A stretch of 64,000 bases of DNA from Acinetobacter radioresistens DSM 6976 = NBRC 102413 = CIP 103788. GTDB taxonomy: Bacteria > Pseudomonadota > Gammaproteobacteria > Pseudomonadales > Moraxellaceae. Below the pieces are notes generated by a model. It did no database searches and was not told where the DNA came from. It saw nothing but the letters and a program-made list of their open reading frames with translations. This document shows, piece by piece, positions 49,782-60,134 of this stretch. The position numbers and the translations under genes are program-made. Each line of letters begins with the position of its first letter. Position 1 is the stretch's first letter. The stretch is from NCBI RefSeq assembly GCF_006757745.1, contig NZ_AP019740.1, positions 1,054,001-1,118,000 of the forward strand, written 5' to 3'.

Positions 49782-50513
49782 TTAGAAATTATCTTTTAGT
49801 ATGCGAATACGCGAAAACTCTTCTTCGCTCTCCGCCCTTAAAAAAGGATTGGTTTCAAGTTCCAGTGCAATCGTAGTTGGAAGCGTGCACTGATGGGAGT
49901 CACGCATTTTTCTCACCTGCTCCACACGGCTATGTAGTGCCAGATTATCTGGTTCAACTGTCAGCGCAAATTCAGCATTGGAGAGTGTATATTCATGGGT
50001 ACAATATACTTGTGTCCTTGGAGGTAAAGCGGCTAACCGGTTAAGTGAGTGATACATCTGTGCATATGTCCCTTCAAATACTCGCCCACACCCCATGGCA
50101 AATAAAGTATCACCACAAAATACAATGTCTAGCTCATCAATAAAATAAACAATATGGCCCAAGGTGTGTCCCGGTACAGCTAAAATATCTACTTTTAAAT
50201 GGTTAAATTTAAAGTGATTCTCATGCTGTAAGGGATGAGAAATAAAGGGAATATGGCTAAGTTCTTCTCGTGGCCCATAGACTGGAATATTCCGCTCAGT
50301 AATCAGTTCAGGCACACCACCAATGTGATCCTTGTGCCAATGAGTGAGCCAAATCTGTGATAATATGAGGTTATGGGTTTGACAGAAGTCTTGTACGAGT
50401 TGAGCCTCAGTAGGATCAATTACAACTGCTTCCTTAGTTGAACTATCTTCAAGTATCCAGATATAATTCTGAAGCTGGTTTTTAACATCAATGCAATGCA
50501 CTTTATATGTCAT
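49782..50513 (-). CDS. gloB: Hydroxyacylglutathione hydrolase (glyoxalase II)
   Basis: Hydrolyses S-lactoylglutathione in methylglyoxal detoxification. 243 residues, metallo-beta-lactamase fold with THWHKDHIGG (about 57-66) for the two metals, further ligands in VPGHTLGH and FCGDTLF, and the C-terminal HOD domain CTHEYTLSNAEFAL. The usual motif is THxHxDH, matched here. ATG at 50513 (MTYKVH) is preferred over a start 15 bases upstream. Downstream of purD on the same strand but separated by a terminator. Confidence 0.93.
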   Translation of the reverse strand: MTYKVHCIDVKNQLQNYIWILEDSSTKEAVVIDPTEAQLVQDFCQTHNLILSQIWLTHWHKDHIGGVPELITERNIPVYGPREELSHIPFISHPLQHENHFKFNHLKVDILAVPGHTLGHIVYFIDELDIVFCGDTLFAMGCGRVFEGTYAQMYHSLNRLAALPPRTQVYCTHEYTLSNAEFALTVEPDNLALHSRVEQVRKMRDSHQCTLPTTIALELETNPFLRAESEEEFSRIRILKDNF

Positions 50514-50596
50514 GTTTTTCCTAAACACTCAGATCTTTTTATTAGTATAACCAATCTCCAGAAAGAATTATGTGCTTATATTTTTCGACCAGAAAG

Positions 50597-50621
50597 AAAA
50601 AAGCCCGCCATTAGCGAGCTT
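50597..50621 (-). terminator. Intrinsic terminator after purD
   Basis: On the minus strand AAGCtCGC/GCGgGCTT with T-run. Confidence 0.8.
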
Positions 50622-50638
50622 AATTTATTGATAAAAAA

Positions 50639-51922
50639 TTAGCTCTGTTCGCGTGCAATTGCACGATACCCAATATCTTTACGGTATTGAACGCCATCAA
50701 ACGTTACTTTTTCACAAAACTCTAATGCTTTCGCTTGCGCTTCACCAATAGTATTGCCAAGGGCAGTCACACAGAGTACACGACCACCCGCCGTCACAAT
50801 CTCGCCATTTTCATTGGCTTTGGTTCCTGCATGGAATACTTTGGCATCCGTCATTTCAGTGTTTAGACCAGAAATCACATCACCACTGCTTGAGGTCTCT
50901 GGGTAGCCTTTAGACGCTAAAACGATACCAACCGTTTTACGCTCATCCCATTCAGCTTCTGAAGGCAAATTACCTTCAATACCTGCTTGAACTAAATCTA
51001 CCAAAGATGATTTTAAACGCATCATAATTGGTTGCGTTTCAGGGTCGCCAAAACGACAGTTAAACTCGATTACTTTCGGTTGACCTTGTTCATCAATCAT
51101 TAAGCCTGCATATAAGAAACCTGTATAAACATGACCGTCTTTTTTCATACCTTCAACGGTAGGACGCATCACTTCATTCATAGTTTTTTCAAATACGTCA
51201 GCAGTCACCACAGGCGCAGGAGAGTAAGCACCCATACCACCAGTGTTAGGACCTTGGTCTCCTTCAAAAATGCGTTTGTGATCCTGTGAAGTGGCCATTG
51301 GCAAGATGTTGTCACCATCGATCATACAAATGAAAGATGCTTCTTCACCCGAAAGGAATTCTTCGATCACAACACGAGAACCCGCATCACCAAATTTGTT
51401 ACCAGCAAGCATGTCGTCAATCGCAGCAAATGCTTCTTCATTGGTCATCGCAACGATTACGCCTTTACCTGCAGCAAGGCCGTCAGCCTTGATCACAATT
51501 GGCGCGCCATTTTTCTCAACAAATGCTTTGGCAGCATCTACTTCAGTGAACACGTCATAGAAAGCAGTAGGGATGTTGTGGCGTTTAAGGAAGTGTTTTG
51601 CGAATGCTTTAGAGCCTTCTAGTTGTGCTGCAAATTTCGTTGGACCCCAAATTTTGATACCTGCAGCGCGGCAAGCATCGACTACGCCGTTTACAAGTGG
51701 TGCTTCAGGACCGACAACAATCAATTCAACCGCATTGTTTTTGGCAAAATCAATAATGGTAGGGTTGTCGAGAATGTCTAAAGCGACATTTTCACATTTA
51801 TTTTCAGTTGCAGTACCTGCATTACCTGGCGCTACAAAAACTTTTGCAACTTGATCATCTTGTGCGATTTTCCACGCCAATGCATGTTCACGGCCGCCAC
51901 TACCCAAAACTAAAATGTTCAT
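50639..51922 (-). CDS. purD: Phosphoribosylamine--glycine ligase
   Basis: Joins glycine to phosphoribosylamine with ATP, the second step of purine synthesis. 427 residues. Starts MNILVLGSGGREHALAWK, the standard N-terminal domain, followed by the ATP-grasp core with PIVIKADGLAAGKGVIVA (about 139-156) and GFLYAGLM. ATG at 51922 matches the family; an in-frame start at 51973 is upstream of the likely ribosome site. Follows purH on the same strand across a 145-base gap with a notable inverted repeat. Confidence 0.97.
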   Translation of the reverse strand: MNILVLGSGGREHALAWKIAQDDQVAKVFVAPGNAGTATENKCENVALDILDNPTIIDFAKNNAVELIVVGPEAPLVNGVVDACRAAGIKIWGPTKFAAQLEGSKAFAKHFLKRHNIPTAFYDVFTEVDAAKAFVEKNGAPIVIKADGLAAGKGVIVAMTNEEAFAAIDDMLAGNKFGDAGSRVVIEEFLSGEEASFICMIDGDNILPMATSQDHKRIFEGDQGPNTGGMGAYSPAPVVTADVFEKTMNEVMRPTVEGMKKDGHVYTGFLYAGLMIDEQGQPKVIEFNCRFGDPETQPIMMRLKSSLVDLVQAGIEGNLPSEAEWDERKTVGIVLASKGYPETSSSGDVISGLNTEMTDAKVFHAGTKANENGEIVTAGGRVLCVTALGNTIGEAQAKALEFCEKVTFDGVQYRKDIGYRAIAREQS

Positions 51923-51974
51923 CTTTAGAAAATTCCCTCGAAAATGAAATTCCACAAACCCAATGAGGTTCAAA

Positions 51975-52009
51975 ATTATTTAATATCTTATAGCAAGATA
52001 TTAAATAAT
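51975..52009. repeat. Perfect 15-bp AT-rich inverted repeat between purH and purD
   Basis: ATTATTTAATATCTT and its exact complement are separated by 5 bases (ATAGC). No T-run follows. A second imperfect hairpin (ACCCTcCTT/AAGaAGGGT) lies at about 52023-52047, after the purH stop. Confidence 0.7.
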
Positions 52010-52067
52010 CTACTGATGTAGCAAACCCTCCTTGTGAAAAGAAGGGTCTGGAATTTATACTTAAAAA

Positions 52068-53642
52068 TTAGTGGCGGAAATGACGCATGCCAGTAAAGAC
52101 CATGGCAATTCCATGTTCATCCGCAGCAGCAATCGTTTCTTCATCACGCATTGAACCGCCTGGCTGAATAATGCATTTGATACCTGCTTTGGCAGCATTG
52201 TCGATACCATCGCGGAACGGGAAAAATGCATCTGATGCCATGACTGCACCTTCAACTATAAGTCCTGCATGTTCCGCTTTGATTGCAGCAATACGAGCTG
52301 AGTTAACACGGCTCATTTGACCTGCGCCCACACCAATCGTTTGGCGGTTTTTAGCATACACAATCGCGTTAGATTTTACGTATTTCGCCACTTTCCAGGC
52401 AAAAATCAGATCATCGATTTCCTGTTCAGTTGGTGCACGTTTCGTCACAACTTTAAGATCATCTTTAGTGATCATGCCCAAGTCTTGATCTTGAACCAGC
52501 AAACCGCCATTTACACGTTTATAGTCAAGCTGTGGAGCACGTTCATCAATCGCAGGAAGCTCGCCACAAACCAGTACACGTACATTTTTCTTCGCACCAG
52601 TGACTTCAAGCACGCCTTCAGCAATACTTGGTGCAATGATCACTTCAACGAATTGACGGTCAACAATCGCCTGTGCAGTTTCGACGTCTAATTGACGGTT
52701 GAATGCAATGATGCCACCGAATGCAGATTCTGGATCCGTTGCGTATGCAAGGTCATACGCTGCTTTGATACCGTCTAGAGAAACTGCAACGCCACATGGA
52801 TTCGCGTGTTTTACGATCACGCAAGCAGGTTTAGCAAATGATTTCACGCATTCAAGTGCTGCATCAGTATCAGCAATATTATTATAAGATAATTCTTTGC
52901 CTTGTAACTGTTTTGCAGTGGCAACAGAAGCTTCGGTTGCTGCTGGATCTATATAGAATGCAGCAGATTGATGCGGGTTTTCACCGTAACGTAAATCTTG
53001 AGCTTTATTTAACTGAGTATTGAACGTACGTGGGAATTTATCTGCTTGGCCTTCTTCTTTACCGACACGAGCGCCTAAGTAAGATGCAATCATCCCATCA
53101 TATTGCGCAGTATGTTCAAATGCTTTCACTGCCAGGTCAAAACGGGTTGCGTAAGATAAGGACCCTTCAGCTTTAAGCTCAGCAACCACGGCTGCATAAT
53201 CAGAAGCATTTACCACAATACCTACAGAGGCATGATTTTTTGCCGCAGCACGAACCATGGTAGGGCCACCGATGTCGATATTCTCAATTGCATCTGCCAG
53301 TGAACAGTCAGGTTTTGCAACAGTAGCAGCAAATGGGTACAGGTTAACAACGACCAGATCAATCGGAGCAATATTGTGTTCTTGCATAACAGCTTCGTCT
53401 AGACCACGACGTGCAAGAATACCCCCATGAATTTTTGGATGCAGGGTTTTAACACGGCCATCCATCATTTCTGGAAAACCGGTATGCTCTGATACTTCAA
53501 CCACAGCAATATTATTGTCTTTAAGTAGTTTGTAAGTACCACCAGTTGAAAGGATCTCCACTCCTAATGCAACAAGGTTTTGAGCAAAATCTACGATGCC
53601 CGTCTTATCAGAAACAGAGATTAAAGCGCGTTTAATAGTCAT
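52068..53642 (-). CDS. purH: Bifunctional AICAR formyltransferase / IMP cyclohydrolase
   Basis: Last two steps to IMP. 524 residues. N-terminal MGS-like cyclohydrolase domain with [13 protein letters not shown] (about 8-20) and [10 protein letters not shown]-terminal formyltransferase with the Lys-His pair in [12 protein letters not shown] (about 264-275) and [11 protein letters not shown], ending [11 protein letters not shown], the normal C-terminus. Downstream of fis on the same strand, separated by a hairpin; fis-purH adjacency is also known in Pseudomonas. Confidence 0.97.
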   Translation of the reverse strand: MTIKRALISVSDKTGIVDFAQNLVALGVEILSTGGTYKLLKDNNIAVVEVSEHTGFPEMMDGRVKTLHPKIHGGILARRGLDEAVMQEHNIAPIDLVVVNLYPFAATVAKPDCSLADAIENIDIGGPTMVRAAAKNHASVGIVVNASDYAAVVAELKAEGSLSYATRFDLAVKAFEHTAQYDGMIASYLGARVGKEEGQADKFPRTFNTQLNKAQDLRYGENPHQSAAFYIDPAATEASVATAKQLQGKELSYNNIADTDAALECVKSFAKPACVIVKHANPCGVAVSLDGIKAAYDLAYATDPESAFGGIIAFNRQLDVETAQAIVDRQFVEVIIAPSIAEGVLEVTGAKKNVRVLVCGELPAIDERAPQLDYKRVNGGLLVQDQDLGMITKDDLKVVTKRAPTEQEIDDLIFAWKVAKYVKSNAIVYAKNRQTIGVGAGQMSRVNSARIAAIKAEHAGLIVEGAVMASDAFFPFRDGIDNAAKAGIKCIIQPGGSMRDEETIAAADEHGIAMVFTGMRHFRH

Positions 53643-53675
53643 GATTTTTAAGTCTACAGATTAAAACAAATAGGC

Positions 53676-53706
53676 ATAAAAAATGCCCACGAAGCGTGAG
53701 CATTTT
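53676..53706 (-). terminator. Terminator between fis and purH
   Basis: On the minus strand AATGCtCACG/CGTGgGCATT with CTT loop and TTTTTT. Confidence 0.75.
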
Positions 53707-53711
53707 ATCAT

Positions 53712-53981
53712 TTATTCACTCATCAAACCGTGAGCTTTCAACTTTTTACGTAAAGTACCACGGTTCAGTCCAAGAATCTCGGCGGCCCGTGTCTGGTTAC
53801 CGCGAGTATATTCTAGAACTACAGATAAAAGAGGTTTCTCCATTTCTGCCAGCACCATGTCATATACCTGAGATGGTTGCTCACCTTGCAAAGACGCAAA
53901 GTAATGGCGAACCGCGCGATCTACATGGATGCGAAGTGCAACATCAGATTGTGCAGTAAAAATAGGAGATTTGCTATTCAT
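53712..53981 (-). CDS. fis: DNA-binding protein Fis
   Basis: 89 residues. Nucleoid protein and growth-phase regulator of rRNA and other promoters. The C-terminal helix-turn-helix NQTRAAEILGLNRGTLRKKLKAHGL is fully conserved, with the preceding dimer helices. ATG at 53981 (MNSKSP); a longer frame adds seven residues without support. Followed by purH. In enterics fis follows dusB, which is not here; a DUF3426 gene and prmA lie upstream. Confidence 0.95.
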   Translation of the reverse strand: MNSKSPIFTAQSDVALRIHVDRAVRHYFASLQGEQPSQVYDMVLAEMEKPLLSVVLEYTRGNQTRAAEILGLNRGTLRKKLKAHGLMSE

Positions 53982-54341
53982 GCGAGTTAATCCGAAAATC
54001 AAATATCACTTGGGTAAAGCGATAAATATGGTCTAGAAAAATGAAGCTCCGTCTTAGATCCTAAAAACGGAGCTCTAAAACTGGAAACAACTAGCTTGCC
54101 ACAACTTCTCAAAATTGAGCAAAAAATAAGCGTAACAATAGTTGAAGTTTTGTTACAGTTATTTTTCAAAACAAAAAATCGGCTCCATGCGCTAAATTTA
54201 TATAAAGCACATATTGCTTAACTGTATTTGTTGTGAATAAAAGCGAGAAGTATGTAAGGCTAAGCTTTCGTGGCGCGTATGATACCATTGTCTAAGAAAA
54301 AGTGAGCAAATTAACTGCAATTTTTTTTAATTTTTTTACAA
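53982..54341 (-). promoter_or_regulatory. Upstream region of fis
   Basis: No gene seen. Contains an 8-bp perfect inverted repeat AGCTCCGT/ACGGAGCT (54045-54074, 14-base loop) about 65 bases upstream of fis, and on the minus strand a TATAAA-like element followed by a GC-rich stretch near 54190-54210 that could be the promoter. Evidence for the promoter is weak. Confidence 0.35.
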
Positions 54342-55211
54342 TTATGGACGGATTATTTCTAAATGGTAGTCATCAAAGTCTTTGCGGTCCACTGGAACTG
54401 TAAATTTGAACTTAAATGGACTATGCGTTGGTATACGGCGAACTTTATATAAATCATTCGTGAGATACTGTTCAGGGAGTATTACTGTATTAAAAATCTC
54501 TGCATTATGCTTATTAAGGCTAAGCTTGATACTTGGTATTTGAAGACTATTTTCATATTCATTCATTATTACACCAGAAAAAACTGTTTGTCCTTTACCG
54601 GCACGATTAACTTTAACTTTATCAATTTTAACCTGAGAGTAATAATCTTCCAGTTTTTCACAAGTCAGTACGGTACACACCTGTTTAAATAACAGGTTAA
54701 AGAATGGACTATCATTGATTATTTTAGGGTTAAACCAGAGTACCTGTAATATAAGCACCATAGCCAACAATACATTGATACTGCCCCAGAGCAGATAATA
54801 AAATCTTGTACTTCTAGGGTGGGGAGCTTCTTTAAGTGCATTGCCCCCTGAAAGATGCAGGGCTGGAAGTGATAACGTGCTTTCATTATGAAAGTAATTC
54901 AGATTGTTCAGATAAGTCAGCAGGTCAATATTTGAGTTCTCAATCTTGCGTTCAAAAATATCAAGAATATTGGCACTGGGCTCTAAACCAATTTTTTTAC
55001 GTTCTCCAATATGGGTAGGTAAAGTACTTTTCTTTGTTGCAGAGCCCCGTGTTTCAGAAGAAACAGCAGGCTGAACCAGATGAGTTAGCGCATTAAAATT
55101 GATAGAACATTTAGGACAACAGACCATACCCTGAGCAATTGTAAGCTGGGTTAATGTTACCTTATAAATAGTAGTACATTTGGGGCAGCGGGTCTGTTTG
55201 TCACTCATCAT
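54342..55211 (-). CDS. Zinc-ribbon and DUF3426 domain membrane protein
   Basis: About 289 residues. N-terminal MJ0042-type zinc ribbon with two CxxC pairs (Cys8/11 and Cys31/34, counted from the second Met), a low-complexity linker, one transmembrane helix (about 145-167) and a C-terminal DUF3426 domain outside the membrane. Function unknown. It starts at 55211 or 55208, 17-20 bases after the prmA stop; prmA and DUF3426 genes are common neighbours. Confidence 0.88.
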   Translation of the reverse strand: MMSDKQTRCPKCTTIYKVTLTQLTIAQGMVCCPKCSINFNALTHLVQPAVSSETRGSATKKSTLPTHIGERKKIGLEPSANILDIFERKIENSNIDLLTYLNNLNYFHNESTLSLPALHLSGGNALKEAPHPRSTRFYYLLWGSINVLLAMVLILQVLWFNPKIINDSPFFNLLFKQVCTVLTCEKLEDYYSQVKIDKVKVNRAGKGQTVFSGVIMNEYENSLQIPSIKLSLNKHNAEIFNTVILPEQYLTNDLYKVRRIPTHSPFKFKFTVPVDRKDFDDYHLEIIRP

Positions 55212-55227
55212 TAAGTGCTCTCTATTA

Positions 55228-56130
55228 TTAGTACTGGTGACGTTTTCCTGAAATACGGCACCAGTTTTCTTCACGTTTCTCTACGTCCAGAATATCGAAG
55301 TATTCTGAATAAACGCCAGATACATCATTTACCTGTTCTTCAATCACGCCTGCCAGTGCAAACTCACCTTCGGACTTGATCAATGTTGAGAACTCAGAAG
55401 CTAATGCCATAAGAGGACCGGCAAGAATGTTTGCAACGAGTATATCGGCTTGCTGACCTTTAAAAACAGTATTAAATTCCTCGGGTAATCCCACATATAA
55501 TCGTTCTAGTACGCCATTTAGCTCGGCATTCTGCTGGGTAGCCAGTACAGCTTGTGGATCAATATCAGTAGCGTAAACCTGTTTCGCCCCTAACAGTAAG
55601 GCAGCGACACCTAAAATTCCGGAGCCACAGCCATAGTCGATCACAACTTTATCTTTAAGATCTGTCTTACCGAGCCATTGCAGACACAAGAAAGTACTTG
55701 CATGATTCCCTGTACCAAAAGCCAAGCCTGGATCAAGCTTAATATTGACTGCACCGGCTTCTGGCGGCTCTAACCATTCAGGCACGATCCAGAATTTTTC
55801 ACCAATCTGAATGGGTTCATAATAATCCATCCATGAGCGTTCCCAGACTTGGTCTTCAAGCTCTTCACTACGAATAGGTGCTTCAGGTAACTGGCCATGA
55901 ATAAAGGCTTCAAGCTTTTCTGTATCAATCGGATCATTTTCATCATCCTGATAGATACCTGTGACAATAACTTTATTCCATAGCGGGGTTTCGCCTGGAA
56001 GCGGCTCAAGCAGGTCCTGGTTTTCTGCATCATCTAAGGTCACGCTGACTGCCCCTAATGACATCAGCAATGTTTCAGTCAAATCAACCTGGTCCTGATT
56101 AACAGTAATATGAATTTGTAACCACTTCAC
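55228..56130 (-). CDS. prmA: Ribosomal protein L11 methyltransferase
   Basis: Trimethylates L11 with SAM. 300 residues. N-terminal L11-binding domain (1-100), then a Rossmann methyltransferase with motif [21 protein letters not shown] (about 164-183) and catalytic loop [12 protein letters not shown]. The order prmA-DUF3426-fis on the minus strand resembles the prmA-dusB-fis region of other Gammaproteobacteria with dusB absent. Confidence 0.96.
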   Translation of the reverse strand: MKWLQIHITVNQDQVDLTETLLMSLGAVSVTLDDAENQDLLEPLPGETPLWNKVIVTGIYQDDENDPIDTEKLEAFIHGQLPEAPIRSEELEDQVWERSWMDYYEPIQIGEKFWIVPEWLEPPEAGAVNIKLDPGLAFGTGNHASTFLCLQWLGKTDLKDKVVIDYGCGSGILGVAALLLGAKQVYATDIDPQAVLATQQNAELNGVLERLYVGLPEEFNTVFKGQQADILVANILAGPLMALASEFSTLIKSEGEFALAGVIEEQVNDVSGVYSEYFDILDVEKREENWCRISGKRHQY

Positions 56131-56251
56131 AAGAAATAACCCAATCTATGTTTATTAAAAGACTATTGTAGCCGATTCATGACTAAAGCCTAGTTAAACT
56201 CTGGTAAAAGTTAAAAAAGCTGAGCTGCGTCTGGGATGTATAGTAACCTGA

Positions 56252-57133
56252 TCAGGCTAACTCCTCTTGTAATTGAGGTTGAGGTGAATAACGATTAAGT
56301 AAGGTGCCAAAGATTGCAGCGAAAATATACATAATCAGTGAATAAACAACCGCTGGCATGGCAATAGTTGTACTTGACATAATTGTTAAGGCGATGGTCA
56401 TGGCAAGCGTACTGTTATGAATGCCAATTTCAAAAGCACAGGCTCGAGCTTGCGCACTGTTAATCCCAAAGAAGCGCGGTATAAAATAACCAATTAACAG
56501 ACTTGCAAAACAGAACAGGGCAGTTGCTGCACCAATTTGCATGAGATAGTCAAGAATGTTATTTCGCTCTTTAAACACGGCCACAATAATAATCAGAACA
56601 AGAAATATAACTGCAAATATACGTACTGGACGATTAAGTTTCTCGGCAATGCGAGGAGAAAAATGTCTCAATAACATGCCTAAACAGACCGGAACAATAA
56701 TAATTAAAAAAACTTGAGCCACTTTGGAAAACTGTAAACCCACTTGTTGGCCATCAGTCATAAAATGCTGAATAGCCAGATTTACAATAAAGGGTAAGCT
56801 AAATGCTGCAACGACTGAGTTAATCGCAGTCAAGGTAATATTTAGGGCAATATCTCCCTTATAAAGGTAGCTGAACAAGTTTGCTGTTGGCCCGCCAGGG
56901 GAAGCCGCAAGTAACATCAAGCCTACCGCCAATGCAGGCGATAATGCCAATATTTTGCAAATAAAAAATGCAATACCTACTAGAATGAAAAGTTGACAGA
57001 ATAATGCTAAAACTACAGCTTTCGGGTGTTTTTTAATACGGGCAAAATCTTTAGGGGTGAGTTCGAGACCAAGCCCGGCCATGATAATTGCCAGAGCAAT
57101 AGGCAAAAATATGGTAATCAATCCTGAATCCAT
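56252..57133 (-). CDS. Bile acid:sodium symporter (BASS) family transporter
   Basis: 293 residues with about nine transmembrane helices. Sodium-site segments include SPGGPTANLFSYL (about 79-91) and the crossing-helix FEIGIHNSTLAMTIAL (about 223-238). Members move organic acids with sodium; the substrate here is unknown. Ends in a short acidic tail. No linked genes. Confidence 0.88.
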   Translation of the reverse strand: MDSGLITIFLPIALAIIMAGLGLELTPKDFARIKKHPKAVVLALFCQLFILVGIAFFICKILALSPALAVGLMLLAASPGGPTANLFSYLYKGDIALNITLTAINSVVAAFSLPFIVNLAIQHFMTDGQQVGLQFSKVAQVFLIIIVPVCLGMLLRHFSPRIAEKLNRPVRIFAVIFLVLIIIVAVFKERNNILDYLMQIGAATALFCFASLLIGYFIPRFFGINSAQARACAFEIGIHNSTLAMTIALTIMSSTTIAMPAVVYSLIMYIFAAIFGTLLNRYSPQPQLQEELA

Positions 57134-57254
57134 TGTTATTCCTTTTTTATTGTTAATGTTATAAATCTAATTTTTATTCAGTTTAGCGAAGTTTACGAGA
57201 AATACAAATGAAAAACGGTCAATGAGCAAAAGCTTTTGACCGTTTAACTAAAAA

Positions 57255-57285
57255 CAGCCTTTACATTTAATATGCTAAAGGCTGA
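57255..57285 (-). terminator. Terminator after the small secreted protein gene
   Basis: On the minus strand CAGCCTTTA/TAAAGGCTG with a 12-base loop and TTTTT. A second hairpin AAACGGTCAA/TTGACCGTTT lies at 57213-57247. Confidence 0.65.
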
Positions 57286-57299
57286 ATTTATAGACCAAA

Positions 57300-57647
57300 T
57301 TAACGTGGATGTGGCGGAGTAAAGCCTAGAGCACATTTACCACTCATTTGTTTGCCATTAATAGTTGCTGTAGCTGTACCACTTGCAGTTGTACAAGCAT
57401 TATAAAGTTCTGGTTCGTCACCTATGAGGGAACTAGGATTGCCTGTAGGGAAGAACCGTGGTTCACAGGTACCATTCCAGATAATGCCACGATAAGCAAA
57501 ACTTACCCAAGTGCCTTGGCTTTTGCCCTTACAGACTTGCTGATATTTTTGAGGATTATAGACTCGGTCAACTTTATCATTTGCGTTTGCAAAAGAGCTG
57601 ACACATAAACCGCACAGGATACTAGATAACAATATTTTGGTTTTCAT
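57300..57647 (-). CDS. Small secreted protein, unknown function
   Basis: 115 residues. Signal peptide MKTKILLSSILCGLCVSSFANA (shown to its likely cleavage after residue 22), then about 93 residues with four cysteines (CKGK, GTCEP, NACTT, GKCAL), probably two disulfides. ATG at 57647 has AAGGA 8 bases upstream; a longer frame lacks a signal sequence at its start. No family recognised. Confidence 0.7.
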   Translation of the reverse strand: MKTKILLSSILCGLCVSSFANANDKVDRVYNPQKYQQVCKGKSQGTWVSFAYRGIIWNGTCEPRFFPTGNPSSLIGDEPELYNACTTASGTATATINGKQMSGKCALGFTPPHPR

Positions 57648-57901
57648 GGCATGTTTCCTTCTTAGTATAATCAAACTTAAGGATAAAAAATAATCAGAAT
57701 AAAACAATTTTGATCTGGTAAGTTTTCATAAATTCTTGTGTACTTTTGAGGTAAATATGCAAATCTTAATTACATTTTTTAAAAAAATAAGGAACGTAGA
57801 ATAGAAATAGAGGAACTAAGGAAAAATCTTCTACTCACTACGTCAAAATAAAATTTCTGCTATAATATTCTGTCTCCTTTTTTAGACTTATATTTACCAC
57901 T

Positions 57902-59782
57902 ATGCATTATCCTAAAGTATACGATGTCATTGTTATCGGTGGCGGTCACGCGGGTACGGAAGCGGCGCTTGCTGCTGCACGTATGGGTCGACAGACCTTG
58001 CTCTTGACTCATAACATTGAGACTTTGGGGCAAATGAGCTGTAATCCAGCCATTGGTGGTATCGGTAAGTCACATCTAGTGCGTGAGATTGATGCCTTGG
58101 GCGGTGCAATGGCACTGGCAGCGGATAAAGGTGGTATACAGTTCCGTATTCTGAATTCGCGTAAAGGTGCTGCAGTACGAGCAACCCGTGCACAGGCAGA
58201 CCGGATTCTTTATAAAGCAGCTATCCGTAATGTTCTAGAGAATCAGGCAAATCTGGATATCTTCCAACAGGCTGCTGATGACCTGATTGTAGAAGGCGAT
58301 ACTGTTAAAGGTGTCGTAACGCAAATGGGTATCCGCTTTGATACCAAGACAGTCGTGTTAACAACAGGTACTTTTTTGGGTGGTGTCATTCATGTTGGTC
58401 TGGAAAAATCAAGTGGTGGTCGGGCAGGTGATCCACCGTCAATTTCTCTAGCACATCGTTTACGTGAATTAAAATTGCCAGTAGGTCGTCTGAAAACAGG
58501 TACACCGCCACGTATTGATGCGCGTTCGGTTGATTTTTCTGTCATGACACCACAGCCGGGTGATTTTCCTTCTCCAACCATGTCTTTCATGGGTGATGCA
58601 TCCATGCATCCTGAACAGGTAAACTGTTATATTACCCATACTAACGAGAAGACTCATGAGATCATTCGTGGCGGACTTGACCGTTCACCAATGTATACTG
58701 GTGTGATTGAAGGGGTAGGACCGCGTTATTGTCCGTCTATTGAAGACAAGATACACCGTTTTGCCGATAAAGATTCGCATCAGGTGTTTCTGGAGCCAGA
58801 GGGCTTGGATACTCATGAGCTGTATCCTAATGGAATTTCAACCTCTTTACCATTTGATGTGCAATTTGAGCTGGTCCGTTCAATTCGCGGTATGGAAAAT
58901 GCCCACATTCTGCGTCCGGGCTACGCCATTGAATATGATTATTTTAATCCGCAAGCCTTAAAATTTACTTTAGAAACCAAAGCTATTAGTAACCTGTATT
59001 TTGCCGGACAGATTAATGGTACGACTGGCTATGAAGAAGCAGGTGCACAAGGTTTGCTTGCAGGTCTGAATGCTGCACGTCGTGCCTGGGAGCAGGAAGA
59101 GTGGACGCCTAAACGTGATCAGGCGTATATGGGAGTCTTGGTGGATGATCTCATTACTTTAGGAACTAAAGAGCCATACCGTATGTTTACCTCACGGGCG
59201 GAATATCGTCTGATGTTGCGTGAAGATAATGCTGACCAGCGTCTGACCCCAGTAGGTCGTGAAATGGGTCTCGTCGATGACGTGCGTTGGGCGGCATACT
59301 GTGAAAAAATGGAAGCTGTTGAGCGTGAAACGTCCCGTTTGCAGCACTTGTGGGCGGCGCCTAATAATCCGATGGGTAAAAAATTCGTTGAGATGACAGG
59401 GCAGGATTTAAGTAAGGAATCTAGTGCAATTGACCTGTTAAAACGTCCGAATGTAACTTTTGAGCAAATTGCTGAACTTACAGACTCTGAGGTTACTCAG
59501 CAGGTGGGTGATCAGATTGAGATTGCTGTAAAATACGCGGGCTATATCAATCGCCAGCATGAAGATGTTGCACAGATGAAACGTCTGGAAGAAACCCGGA
59601 TTCCGGCTGATTTTAATTATGATGTAGTGTCTGGTCTTTCGCGTGAAATTACCCAGAAATTAAAAACTGTATTGCCTGAAACCTTGGCACAAGCCAGCCG
59701 TATTCCTGGTGTAACACCGGCAGCAGTACAACTGATTATGATTACGATCCGTAAAAATGCCCAGATAAAAAAGACAGCTTAA
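57902..59782 (+). CDS. mnmG: tRNA uridine-5-carboxymethylaminomethyl(34) synthesis enzyme MnmG
   Basis: With MnmE adds cmnm5 to U34 of several tRNAs. 626 residues. FAD-binding [18 protein letters not shown] (about 11-28), [20 protein letters not shown] (about 49-68), the conserved [10 protein letters not shown] with neighbours, and [15 protein letters not shown]-terminal helical tRNA/MnmE-binding domain. A single gene with a short leader, divergent from the secreted protein gene; rsmG (gidB) does not follow, unlike in many bacteria. Confidence 0.97.
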   Translation: MHYPKVYDVIVIGGGHAGTEAALAAARMGRQTLLLTHNIETLGQMSCNPAIGGIGKSHLVREIDALGGAMALAADKGGIQFRILNSRKGAAVRATRAQADRILYKAAIRNVLENQANLDIFQQAADDLIVEGDTVKGVVTQMGIRFDTKTVVLTTGTFLGGVIHVGLEKSSGGRAGDPPSISLAHRLRELKLPVGRLKTGTPPRIDARSVDFSVMTPQPGDFPSPTMSFMGDASMHPEQVNCYITHTNEKTHEIIRGGLDRSPMYTGVIEGVGPRYCPSIEDKIHRFADKDSHQVFLEPEGLDTHELYPNGISTSLPFDVQFELVRSIRGMENAHILRPGYAIEYDYFNPQALKFTLETKAISNLYFAGQINGTTGYEEAGAQGLLAGLNAARRAWEQEEWTPKRDQAYMGVLVDDLITLGTKEPYRMFTSRAEYRLMLREDNADQRLTPVGREMGLVDDVRWAAYCEKMEAVERETSRLQHLWAAPNNPMGKKFVEMTGQDLSKESSAIDLLKRPNVTFEQIAELTDSEVTQQVGDQIEIAVKYAGYINRQHEDVAQMKRLEETRIPADFNYDVVSGLSREITQKLKTVLPETLAQASRIPGVTPAAVQLIMITIRKNAQIKKTA

Positions 59783-59788
59783 CTGAAA

Positions 59789-59815
59789 AAAAGCCTGCTT
59801 AATGCAGGCTTCTTT
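59789..59815 (+). terminator. Intrinsic terminator after mnmG
   Basis: AAGCCTGC/GCAGGCTT stem with 5-base loop; T-rich tail CTTTATA. Confidence 0.75.
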
Positions 59816-59952
59816 ATATATGTATTTCCGTAAATATTTTCAAAATAAATATTAAGATAAAAATTTAGAAAACTTAGCTAATCTATTTATTTCACAGTTC
59901 CTATATTGAATTGTTAAAGTACTCTTACACCCAAATAGAGGAGAGTTATTTT

Positions 59953-60006
59953 ATGACAATACGCCGTATACGCTTTAATACTGACATGCTGGCTTGCCGA
60001 TGTTAA
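59953..60006 (+). CDS. 17-codon ORF ending in Cys-Arg-Cys; candidate leader peptide
   Basis: Protein MTIRRIRFNTDMLACRC. An AGGAG ribosome binding site lies about 9 bases before the ATG, better than many real genes in this window. Three Arg in the first half and TGC/TGT cysteine codons right before the stop resemble regulatory leader peptides. No gene follows on this strand: after about 130 bases a terminator closes the unit and the next gene is convergent. It could be an orphan leader, a small RNA with a short ORF, or chance. A promoter is likely in 59900-59940 but not clear. Function is inferred, not shown. Confidence 0.45.
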   Translation: MTIRRIRFNTDMLACRC

Positions 60007-60134
60007 TAGCTGATTTAGATAGTATAAAAAACGGGTTTTCAAGTTTATATGGCTATAGCGTATGTAAAACTGGCCTTAATCTGGTTTAAAAGAATAATAT
60101 TTTTTCTGTTATTTAAAATGATAATAAAAAGTCT
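60007..60134 (+). other. Non-coding stretch between the 17-codon ORF and its terminator
   Basis: No gene supported. Includes an 8-base palindrome GCTATAGC near 60052. A longer open frame starting at 60049 runs through the terminator and into the WYL gene on the other strand and is not believed. Confidence 0.35.
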
